51,459 bases of DNA from an uncultured Bacilli bacterium (GTDB lineage: Bacteria > Bacillota_I > Bacilli_A > RF39 > UBA660): contig CALVIG010000003.1 of the NCBI GenBank assembly GCA_944329425.1, positions 1-51,459 on the forward strand, given 5' to 3'. This document shows positions 16,018-23,200 of this stretch, piece after piece (position 1 is the stretch's first letter; each line of letters starts with the position of its first letter). The notes under the pieces were generated by a model. That model made no database searches, had not been told where the DNA came from, and saw only the letters and a program-made list of their open reading frames with translations. The position numbers and the translations under genes were made by a program.

Positions 16018-16075
16018 ATTCCGGTTTTATGCATTCTAAAAAAGAAGGGAAGAAATGTATGAAAACAACCGGAAT
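16018..16075 (+). repeat. Inverted repeat enclosing the spoVT ribosome-binding site and start codon
   Basis: ATTCCGGTT (16018-16026) and AACCGGAAT (16067-16075) are perfect 9-base inverted copies. The 40-base loop holds the GAAGGGA ribosome-binding site and the ATG of the AbrB-type regulator. The right arm encodes the second to fifth residues. It could hide or present the start in RNA, or be a protein-binding operator. Confidence 0.45.
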
Positions 16076-16565
16076 AACGCGAAGAATTGATGAGCTAGGT
16101 AGAATTGTTATACCAAAAGAAATAAGAAAGAATATGCATATTAAATCTGGAGAGTTGCTTGAAATATTTTTAAATGATTCTGATACTATTTTATTAAAAA
16201 AACATAATGTGATTAATAAAAATAACGAATTTATTGATACTTTTATAAATAATTTAGCAATAAAAATAAGTGCTAATATATTCATTACCAATACTGAAAA
16301 AATAATTTTTTCAACCATTCCAGAACAAAAATTCAAAAATATTTCTGGTTCTTTAGAAAATTATAACCTTAATAATAAAGGTAATAATATTTATTTGAGC
16401 AAAGAACGTCAATTAAAAAAACCATATGATATATTTTTGATTTCCCCAAATGGTGATTTTGTGGGTTATATGATTTTTGAATATATGAAAAACGTGGATA
16501 AAACTACTGAAGATTTAGTTAAATTCTCTTTTGATTTTATTCAAACGTATTTTGAAAACGAATAG
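16059..16565 (+). CDS. spoVT: SpoVT/AbrB-family transcriptional regulator
   Basis: The N terminus MKTTGITRRIDELGRIVIPKEIR is the swapped-hairpin DNA-binding domain of SpoVT and AbrB. In Bacillus, SpoVT regulates late forespore sigma-G genes. The remaining residues (about 55-168) match the place of the SpoVT GAF-like domain (IFLISPNGDFVGYMIFEYM), which AbrB lacks, so SpoVT is the better name. Start set at ATG 16059 by homology and by GAAGGGA at 16045-16051; upstream in-frame codons would add an unrelated extension. Position directly after mfd is the Bacillus position. The gene start lies in the loop of a 9-bp inverted repeat, so autogenous control is possible. Confidence 0.88.
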   Translation: MKTTGITRRIDELGRIVIPKEIRKNMHIKSGELLEIFLNDSDTILLKKHNVINKNNEFIDTFINNLAIKISANIFITNTEKIIFSTIPEQKFKNISGSLENYNLNNKGNNIYLSKERQLKKPYDIFLISPNGDFVGYMIFEYMKNVDKTTEDLVKFSFDFIQTYFENE

Positions 16566-16609
16566 ATTTGTAAAATTTTGTCTAATTGTGAATTTAATTG
16601 TCATAAATG

Positions 16610-16638
16610 TTTACTTGGCCTTTCTTATGTGATATATT
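16610..16638 (+). promoter_or_regulatory. Promoter before the 60-residue membrane protein
   Basis: TTTACT (16610-16615) and TATATT (16633-16638) are 17 bases apart with TG one base before the -10. Transcription would start near 16645 and leave a 40-base leader. Confidence 0.55.
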
Positions 16639-16686
16639 TTTATCGTTGTGCCTGCGGTAAAAATCCTATGAAAGGAAGAAAAAAAT

Positions 16687-16869
16687 ATGCACCATAACAT
16701 GTTAACTGACAATAAAAAAAGTTTTATAGTTAAAGTTATTTTCTTTTTAGCACTACTTTCATGTGTAGCATTAATTTACTTTGAAAGTGGGCTTGTAAAG
16801 GATGCGGTTTATTTTATGCTAGTTTTAGCGTTTTTTATAAAATATTTAATAATAAAATTATACCATTAA
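16687..16869 (+). CDS. Small two-helix membrane protein, unknown
   Basis: I do not recognise this 60-residue protein. After a short polar N terminus with several His, Asp and Lys residues it has two predicted membrane helices (about residues 14-30 and 35-55) separated by ESGLVKDA. GAAAGGA (16670-16676) is a reasonable ribosome-binding site for ATG 16687, and the gene has its own extended -10 promoter and a terminator overlapping its stop, so it looks like a genuine single-gene unit and not a chance ORF. It occupies the gap between spoVT and tatD, where Bacillus carries unrelated sporulation membrane genes. Confidence 0.6.
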   Translation: MHHNMLTDNKKSFIVKVIFFLALLSCVALIYFESGLVKDAVYFMLVLAFFIKYLIIKLYH

Positions 16870-16886
16870 TGTGGTATAATTTTTTT
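16856..16886 (+). terminator. Terminator with an embedded extended -10 for tatD
   Basis: Perfect 10-bp stem (16856-16865 with 16872-16881), 6-base loop and T run to 16886; the upstream stop codon is in the loop. The 3' arm reads TGG plus TATAAT (16875-16880), a consensus extended -10, so the same bases may start the tatD transcript about ten bases before its ATG. Confidence 0.75.
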
Positions 16887-16896
16887 GGTGATATAT

Positions 16897-17649
16897 ATGT
16901 TAATTGATTCTCATTGCCATGTTTTATCTAGTGAATATGATAATGTGGATGAAATAATAAAAGACAGTATTAATTCTGGGGTAGAAAAAATAATTGTAAA
17001 TGGATATGATTTAAAAACTAGTAAAGAAGCGGTAGAATTAGCTAATAAATATGATCATGTGTATGCAGCGGTTGGTATAGGTCCTTCTAACGTAACTGAT
17101 GTAAATGATGAAACGTATGATATTATTAGTAAGCTTGCAAAAGAATCCAAAGTTGTAGCAATTGGCGAAGTTGGACTTGATTATTATTGGACAACCGAAA
17201 ACAAAGAAATGCAATTAAAAGTGTTTAAAACCATGCTTAAAATAGCTAAAACGAATAATTTGCCAGTTATTGTGCACTGCAGAAAATCTTTTTTAGATAC
17301 GTATAATTTGTTAAAAGAATCTGATTTAACGGGTATAATACATTGCTATAGTGGTAGTGTTGATATGGCAAAAAGGTTCATTAAATTGGGTTTTTTATTA
17401 GGAATAGGGGGCGTTATTACTTTTAAAAACGCCAAAGCACTTAAAGACGTAGTAAAAGCAATTGATATTAATAATTTTTCTTTAGAAACTGACAGCCCTT
17501 ACTTAGCTCCCGAACCATATAGAGGTAAGCCTAATACGCCAAAAAACGTTAAGCTTGTAGCAACTGAAATTGCCAATATTAAACAAGTAAATTTAGATGA
17601 AGTCATAAGGGTAACGGGGCGCTCAGTATGCTCAAAATTTGACTTATAG
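16897..17649 (+). CDS. tatD: TatD-family metal-dependent DNase
   Basis: TIM-barrel metallo-hydrolase of the TatD family (YabD in Bacillus), acting as a 3'-5' exonuclease or tRNA/DNA quality-control nuclease. The 250-residue product shows all metal-binding motifs: IDSHCHV at the N terminus, GEVGLDYYW, IVHCRKS, IIHCYSG and ETDSPYLAPEPYRGKPNTP. ATG 16897 is chosen because MLIDSHCHV is the family N terminus and GGTGAT (16887-16892) is its ribosome-binding site; earlier TTG and GTG codons are within that site or the terminator. Position tatD-3D protein-rsmA corresponds to yabD-yabE-ksgA in Bacillus. Confidence 0.94.
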   Translation: MLIDSHCHVLSSEYDNVDEIIKDSINSGVEKIIVNGYDLKTSKEAVELANKYDHVYAAVGIGPSNVTDVNDETYDIISKLAKESKVVAIGEVGLDYYWTTENKEMQLKVFKTMLKIAKTNNLPVIVHCRKSFLDTYNLLKESDLTGIIHCYSGSVDMAKRFIKLGFLLGIGGVITFKNAKALKDVVKAIDINNFSLETDSPYLAPEPYRGKPNTPKNVKLVATEIANIKQVNLDEVIRVTGRSVCSKFDL

Positions 17650-17676
17650 TTATATTTATGCTAATATTAAGTACGA

Positions 17677-17690
17677 ACCCATTAATGGGT
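17677..17690. repeat. 14-base perfect palindrome before the 3D-domain gene
   Basis: ACCCATTAATGGGT ends two bases before the GAGGTG ribosome-binding site of the next gene. It could be an operator or a small RNA hairpin. No T run follows, so it is not a terminator. Confidence 0.4.
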
Positions 17691-17703
17691 GTGAGGTGAA
17701 AAA

Positions 17704-18282
17704 GTGAAACATTTTAATAGAAAAATTAAAAATGCTTTACTCATTTTATTCATATGTTTAATAGCATTTATCGGTTTTTCAAAATCGGGAATATTGTTTT
17801 CTAGTAGTGGGAAAGATATTATAACTGTTTCTACCACGAAGAAGACGTTTGATCCGAATAATTATGTTGCGTCGGTTGCTGCAATAACAACAACTACAAC
17901 CACCACAACAACTACGACCACGACTACGACAACTTCTACAGTTAAATCTGTTGTTTCGAATTATAGTTGGTCAGGAGAGGTTTTGACAAAAAGTAAAGGT
18001 GTTGTAACGGGGCCGTCGGGTAAAGAAACTTATTACAATTTGGATATGACCAAGGTAGTTAGAGCTATGAGAAATGCTGGATATACAGAAGCTGAATATC
18101 CATATTGGATTAGAGAAGATGGCGTTAAAATGCTTGGACAGTACGTCATAGTTGCCGCAAATTACGAAATAAGGCCTAAGGGTACTATAATAGAAAGTTC
18201 TTTAGGAATGGCGATAGTTTGTGATACGGGTGGTTTTGCAAAGAAAAATCCTACTCAAATAGATATAGCGGTTACTTGGTAA
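17704..18282 (+). CDS. Membrane-anchored 3D-domain protein (YabE-like)
   Basis: The 192-residue protein has a basic N terminus and one membrane segment or signal anchor (about residues 12-28), an extracellular linker with 16 consecutive threonines (62-77) written in mixed ACA/ACC/ACG/ACT codons, and a C-terminal domain ending GMAIVCDTGGFAKKNPTQIDIAVTW. That ending, with PKGT before it, matches the double-psi barrel 3D domain (three conserved Asp) of YabE/Rpf-like and MltA-like cell-wall hydrolases. YabE holds this position between yabD and ksgA in Bacillus; here the G5 and DUF348 repeats are missing. GTG 17704 follows GAGGTG (17692-17697). Muralytic function is inferred. The Thr tract could span the wall and be glycosylated. 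Confidence 0.72.
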   Translation: MKHFNRKIKNALLILFICLIAFIGFSKSGILFSSSGKDIITVSTTKKTFDPNNYVASVAAITTTTTTTTTTTTTTTTSTVKSVVSNYSWSGEVLTKSKGVVTGPSGKETYYNLDMTKVVRAMRNAGYTEAEYPYWIREDGVKMLGQYVIVAANYEIRPKGTIIESSLGMAIVCDTGGFAKKNPTQIDIAVTW

Positions 18283-18300
18283 TGATTTTAAAATTAAAAT

Positions 18301-18333
18301 AAAAAACAAATAAATTTACTTTATTTGTTTTTT
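18301..18333 (+). terminator. Intrinsic terminator after the 3D-domain gene
   Basis: Perfect 14-bp stem (18301-18314 with 18320-18333) around a 5-base loop; the 3' arm ends in six T. Confidence 0.8.
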
Positions 18334-18355
18334 AATATAAAGAAAGGCTTTAAGT

Positions 18356-19174
18356 ATGAATATTAAAGACGTTTTAAACAAAAATAACTTTGTTTTTAAA
18401 AAAAAATATGGGCAAAATTTTTTAACTGATAATAATATTTTAAATAATATAATCAACTTTGCTGATATAAAGGAAGATACTTTGGTAATAGAAATAGGTG
18501 TTGGTGGTGCCGCGTTAACACAAAAATTAAGTAAGAAAGCAAAAAACGTTTTGGGATATGAAATAGATGTTTCTTTAAAGGAACCGCTTTCTAAAATTTT
18601 GTGTAATGATAAGAACGTAACGATTATTTATGATGATTTTTTAAAAAGAAACATAAATGAAGATTTAAAAAAATTTAAGTATGGTAACTTAATGGTTGTT
18701 GCTAATTTACCTTATTATATAACAACTCCGATAATTACTAAGTTTATTGATGAAAACGTAAACGTAGATAAAATAATAGTAATGGTTCAAAACGAGGTTG
18801 CGGACAGGTTTTCTGCTTTGCCAGGATCAAAGTCTTATAATTCGTTAACCGTGTTTTTGAATTATTACTTTAATATAAAAAAGGTTTTTAATGTATCTAG
18901 GAACGTTTTTTATCCAAAACCAAACGTTGATTCTGCCGTTGTTATGTTGGAAAGAAAAAAGGAAAAAGTTAAAGTTGATGATGAACAATTATTTTTTAGC
19001 ATTGTTAAGCAAGCTTTTTGTTTTAAAAGAAAGACGTTAAAGAACAACCTAAAAAATTACGATTTAGAAAAAATTGACAAAATAATGAAAACGTTTAATA
19101 AAAACATAAACTATCGTGCTGAGAATATAACGATAGAAGAATTTGCTATAATTTCTAATGAATTAACCAAATAA
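18356..19174 (+). CDS. rsmA: 16S rRNA dimethyladenosine transferase RsmA (KsgA)
   Basis: Dimethylates two adjacent adenosines in the 3' hairpin of 16S rRNA during 30S maturation. The 272-residue product has GQNFLTDNNILNNI (the N-terminal signature), the SAM-binding EIGVGGAALTQKL, the catalytic NLPYYITTPII, and FYPKPNVDSAVVML. Length is typical. AGAAAGG (18341-18347) is the ribosome-binding site. In Bacillus rnmV sits directly upstream; it is absent here. Loss of RsmA gives kasugamycin resistance in other bacteria, and the gene here looks intact. Confidence 0.96.
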   Translation: MNIKDVLNKNNFVFKKKYGQNFLTDNNILNNIINFADIKEDTLVIEIGVGGAALTQKLSKKAKNVLGYEIDVSLKEPLSKILCNDKNVTIIYDDFLKRNINEDLKKFKYGNLMVVANLPYYITTPIITKFIDENVNVDKIIVMVQNEVADRFSALPGSKSYNSLTVFLNYYFNIKKVFNVSRNVFYPKPNVDSAVVMLERKKEKVKVDDEQLFFSIVKQAFCFKRKTLKNNLKNYDLEKIDKIMKTFNKNINYRAENITIEEFAIISNELTK

Positions 19175-19196
19175 TTGAATTTTTGGTTTTTTTTTT
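19165..19196 (+). terminator. Intrinsic terminator of rsmA
   Basis: A 7-bp stem (19165-19171 with 19182-19188), 10-base loop, and a T run to 19196. The stem begins inside the last codons of rsmA. Confidence 0.65.
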
Positions 19197-19220
19197 CATA
19201 TATTTTATTGGGTGATGATA

Positions 19221-19967
19221 TTGTTTAAATCTGGTGATTTGGTAACAAGGATTTCACATGGTAATGATGTTGTGTTTAAAATTGAAAAAATAACTGATGA
19301 TGTTGCTTATCTTAAAGGGGTTAACGTTAGATTATGTGCGGATAGCAACATAAGTGATTTGGTTTTGGTAGAAACTAAAAATAACGAAGATGATAAACGG
19401 TTTTATGAAAAACTAGAAACGATTAGAAATTTCGAGAGAAGTGATTATTTTTACATTCCTGGTAAAATTTTGCACGTGGATGGAGACCGAGAATATCTTA
19501 ACAGATGCTTAGAATTTTATAAAAAAGCTAACGTTTTAGCTTATGGTGTTTTTTCTCCGGAAAACCAAATGGCAGAAAACATCGTAAAATATTTAGAAGA
19601 CATTAACCCGGACATAGTTGTAATAACCGGGCATGATTCTGAAATTAAAAAGAATTCTAAATATTTTTCAGACGCCGTTAAGGCTTGCAGAAAATACCAA
19701 AGGGATTATGATAAACTAATAGTGATAGCGGGTGCTTGTCAATCCGATTATGAGCAGCTAATAAAATCCGGGGCTAACTTTGCTTCAAGCCCCAAAAAAA
19801 TAAACATACACGCTTTAGATCCTGCTATTATTGCACTATCGCTTAGTTTATCAGATAAAAACAAAAACGTTGATTTGCTAACTCTTTTGGAAAAAACAAG
19901 TAACGGAAAAGATGGTATAGGAGGGGTAAATACGAGGGGGGTTATGACTACCGGTTATCCAAGATAG
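19221..19967 (+). CDS. yabG: Sporulation-specific protease YabG
   Basis: In Bacillus, YabG is a sigma-K-dependent protease that trims spore coat proteins, and in Clostridioides it processes pre-proteins for germination. The roughly 248-residue product carries the family blocks GDLVTRISHGNDVVFKI, KILHVDGDREYLNRCLEFYK, DIVVITGHDSEIKKNSKYF, VIAGACQSDYEQLIKSGANFASSPKKINIHALDPA and GIGGVNTRGVM. The Cys in GACQS and the His in TGHD are plausible catalytic residues. TTG 19221 is preferred: the upstream GTG 19212 and ATG 19215 are within GGTGATG, which is the likely ribosome-binding site. Order rsmA-yabG-veg is that of Bacillus. Its presence argues for endospore formation. Confidence 0.92.
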   Translation: MFKSGDLVTRISHGNDVVFKIEKITDDVAYLKGVNVRLCADSNISDLVLVETKNNEDDKRFYEKLETIRNFERSDYFYIPGKILHVDGDREYLNRCLEFYKKANVLAYGVFSPENQMAENIVKYLEDINPDIVVITGHDSEIKKNSKYFSDAVKACRKYQRDYDKLIVIAGACQSDYEQLIKSGANFASSPKKINIHALDPAIIALSLSLSDKNKNVDLLTLLEKTSNGKDGIGGVNTRGVMTTGYPR

Positions 19968-19975
19968 GAGAATAA

Positions 19976-20182
19976 ATGATTGAAGATATAAAACGAAAAA
20001 TAGAAAGCCTTAAAGGAAAAAAAATAAAGCTTTACGTAGATATAGGAAGAAACAAAAGCGAAGTTTATGAAGGGCAAGTTCTTGAAACTTATAAAAACGT
20101 ATGGACTTTTAAAACAAATACCGACGTAAAGAGCTTTGGCTATTCAGATATTTTAATTAATACTGTTATTATAAGTTCATGA
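19976..20182 (+). CDS. veg: Veg family protein
   Basis: Short DUF1021/Veg protein; in Bacillus Veg stimulates biofilm formation by opposing SinR through an unclear mechanism. The 68-residue product has IKRKIESLKGKKIKLYVDIGRNKSEVYEGQVLETYKNVWTF and SFGYSDILINTV, which align with the Veg core (Lys/Arg-rich beta fold, SYSDILT motif). It lacks the C-terminal tail of the 86-residue Bacillus protein. AGGAG (19966-19970) is the ribosome-binding site, eight bases after yabG, so both may be co-transcribed. It ends with TGA inside a terminator hairpin. Confidence 0.88.
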   Translation: MIEDIKRKIESLKGKKIKLYVDIGRNKSEVYEGQVLETYKNVWTFKTNTDVKSFGYSDILINTVIISS

Positions 20183-20198
20183 TATATGAACTTTTTTT
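20173..20198 (+). terminator. Intrinsic terminator of veg
   Basis: Perfect 8-bp stem (20173-20180 with 20186-20193), 5-base loop, T run to 20198; the veg stop codon is inside the hairpin. Confidence 0.75.
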
Positions 20199-20208
20199 AT
20201 TGTGATTA

Positions 20209-20237
20209 TTGCTTTTTGCTCGTATTTATGATTAAAT
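20209..20237 (+). promoter_or_regulatory. Candidate promoter for the surface-protein operon
   Basis: TTGCTT (20209-20214) and TTAAAT (20232-20237) are 17 bases apart, and TG one base before the -10 helps a weak box. TATATT at 20245-20250 is an alternative -10 without a good partner. Confidence 0.4.
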
Positions 20238-20269
20238 TAAAGTGTATATTAAAATGGAGGAACTATACT

Positions 20270-23200
20270 ATGAACATGACTAAAACGGATTTTAAAAAAA
20301 GACTAAAAGATTGGTTTATTATTCAGAGAATAAGATTACTTAATTTTATGAAAGAACATAAATACATTTCTGCGTTTATTGGTGTTTTTTTAATGTCATG
20401 CGTAGTTGCTCTTGTGGTTTATGCATCAAATAATGATGAATATAATGGAAAAGTCAATGTATCTGCAAGTGTTGTTCAAAAAAGTGTATCATCTAATGAT
20501 GAAATAAAAAGCATAAAAAGTTTTAGTACGCTTGTTTATGATTTGTCTTATTCATTAAGCATCTCAGATTTACCGCAAGATGAAACCGAAGTAAGAGATG
20601 AGGTTATAATTGAAGCATCGTTTGATGCCAGTATAGATGCGGATTGGTTTGTTGCGGATCAAGAAGCTAACTATGATATATCGGAAAAAGATGGCAAAAA
20701 AATTCTAACCGTTACCATGTACCAAATAAGGGTAGGAGATACGATTAATAAACAATTATACCTAAAGGTTAAAAACATCCCTAACAATAAAGAGATTACA
20801 ACTAATTTTAAAATAAAAGAAGGTACTAGTGATTCTTTTAAAGACCTTGGAACCAAAACCGTTACTATTGAAAGCCAAAAAGTAGATTTAACGGCTAAGA
20901 TAGTGCCTGGATCAGCGTATAAATCAGACGATTATTCTGGGGGTAGGTATGCTCCTTTTGGAATAATAGTTGGTTTTGATAAATCTAGTTACCAAAGCAT
21001 GGAAGGACTTTACTTTGATGAAAATTTGGAATTAGTTTTGGAACCAATTCAAGAAGTAAATGGTGTCGTTTCTCAAATAGAATTAGAAAACAGTAATTCA
21101 AAGTATTTTGGTTTGTACGATAGAAGTAGTAATCTATTAAATGCTATGCCACATTATAAACAAGATTTTAGTCAATACTCTGTTTATAATTCTGGTACGG
21201 TTGAATCTTTAAATAAGTCTTTAGCAGGTGTTTCTGGAGTTGTTTCAGAGAATAAAAATCCAGACTTATACTTAATTGGAGATAAGGAAATAAGTTTAGA
21301 AGTTGGTGATACTTATACCGAATACGGTGTGGCTACAAAAGAAAATGGTTCGGCAACGTGTAAGAATAGCGATAGTTCTTGCAAAAGGATTATAAAAGAT
21401 GAATCTGGTTCTGAAATAAAAGAGACTGAAATTACTAGCAAAGAAGGAACGTATACTGTTAGTTATGAATATTTCACCCAAACAGGTTCTACTACTATTT
21501 TTAGGACCGTTAAAGTAAGCGCTAAAACGACAAAAGAAGTAAATGGTAATGTTTATGCTCTAAGAGGAAATAATAACATGACTATTTTAAAGGGCAGTGG
21601 GGTTTCTTATAAAGAATTAGGAATTAGTAAAAACGGGAAAATTTTACTAAATTATGATAGTGTAATTACTTATAATGATGAACCTGTTACTGACGTAGAT
21701 GAAAGCAAGGTAGGAGAATATAAGATAACGTATACAATAACTGATGATTCTAAAGAAGAATTACCAGAAGGGGGAACTGAAGAGCCAACAGAAGATGAAA
21801 ATTCTGATGAAACCGGTAATACGGATAACACATTTACTTTAATAAGGACAGTTAAGGTGGTAGATGCTAAATATACTAAAGCCCAAACCCTTAACGCAAA
21901 AACAATATACGCTCCGTCTGACGGTTCATTTAAAACTCCGATAGTATATTTAGATGATGAGGAAGTAGAATGCACAAGTAAAAATAATTGTTCAGTAAAA
22001 TATTATAATCCTACTACTGAAGAGGAAACTAGTATAAACAATAATGTTGCTGGAACTTACGTTGCAAAATATGAAATAAAAGATAAAAATGGTTTTGTAT
22101 TGAGGTCAACAAACACGGTTAATATTCAAACAAAATATAGTTTGGTGATAAAAGGAATAAAATCAGATGGTTCAATGACTCTGTATGGAGATAATTTTAT
22201 TGCACTTGGGTCATACTTTGTTACTGCAAAATCAAATCGTGAAGAAGGAATAACTTCAGACATAATTGTTAAGTTAAAAATAGGTAATGTTATATCTGAC
22301 AGTGTAATTAATGAAAATTATTCTAAGGGTATTAAAGAAAATAAACTAACGTTTAATACTGATACTGATGGCTCTCTTACCGAATTATCTAATTCTGACT
22401 TCTTGGCGTATGGTGAAGAAGCAATCTTAAGGTCAACGTTTAGTTATTCAAGTGATGGTGATGATAACATAAAAACGTTAACTACTACCGTTCCAATTGG
22501 TTTAGCTACAACGACAGCTTTCAATCCAACAGCACCATTTTATATGCTTGAGTATGGTGATGCTCAAAGTGCAGAGCCTTATTACATAAACGAAGAAGTT
22601 AAAGATAAATTAACTGAGGTTAAGTATTATGCGTGTGAAATGGACGAATCGAAAGCAGAATGTAATGAAGGAACAGAAAGGGTTTATGATTCTTTTGCTA
22701 CTTTATCTGATGATTTAAATAAAAATACGAAATTAAAATTAGCATATTTAACTTATACTTTAGAGGATATAAAACCTGGTACTAAAGTTGATTTCAGGGT
22801 TAGAGTAGGAACGAACGTTGGAAATCACGCAGGAGAAGTTAAACTTACATCGACCTCAACTTTTGAAGAAAAACAGGAAAATGGTCAGTATGAGACAAAA
22901 ACTATAACAAATACAAATAATGCTTCTGTTAATGTTACCGCGTTTAAAGCAAGAACAAAATTATTTGTTGATGGAAGTGAACAAGATATCATAATAAATG
23001 GTGCAAACACAAATAAATCAATTTGGTCTATATATCCTACGGTAACTTTACCAGCTGAAAAAGTTAACACTAATGTCGCTGGTATCCATGAACTTTCAGA
23101 AATTAGGATTACGGTAACTTTACCAGAGGGATTAAATTATGTATATAATGAAAACTATGATATTCCAACCGTAAACGGAAAAACTTTAACTTATGTTTTA

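Noticed and set aside
17887-17940. ACA microsatellite as a phase-variation switch
   Set aside because: Codons are mixed (ACA, ACC, ACG, ACT), so slippage would be rare, and triplet changes would not shift the frame.
21670-21975. 101-codon minus-strand frame inside the large surface gene
   Set aside because: Low-complexity serine/valine frame opposite an acidic coding stretch; a reading shadow.
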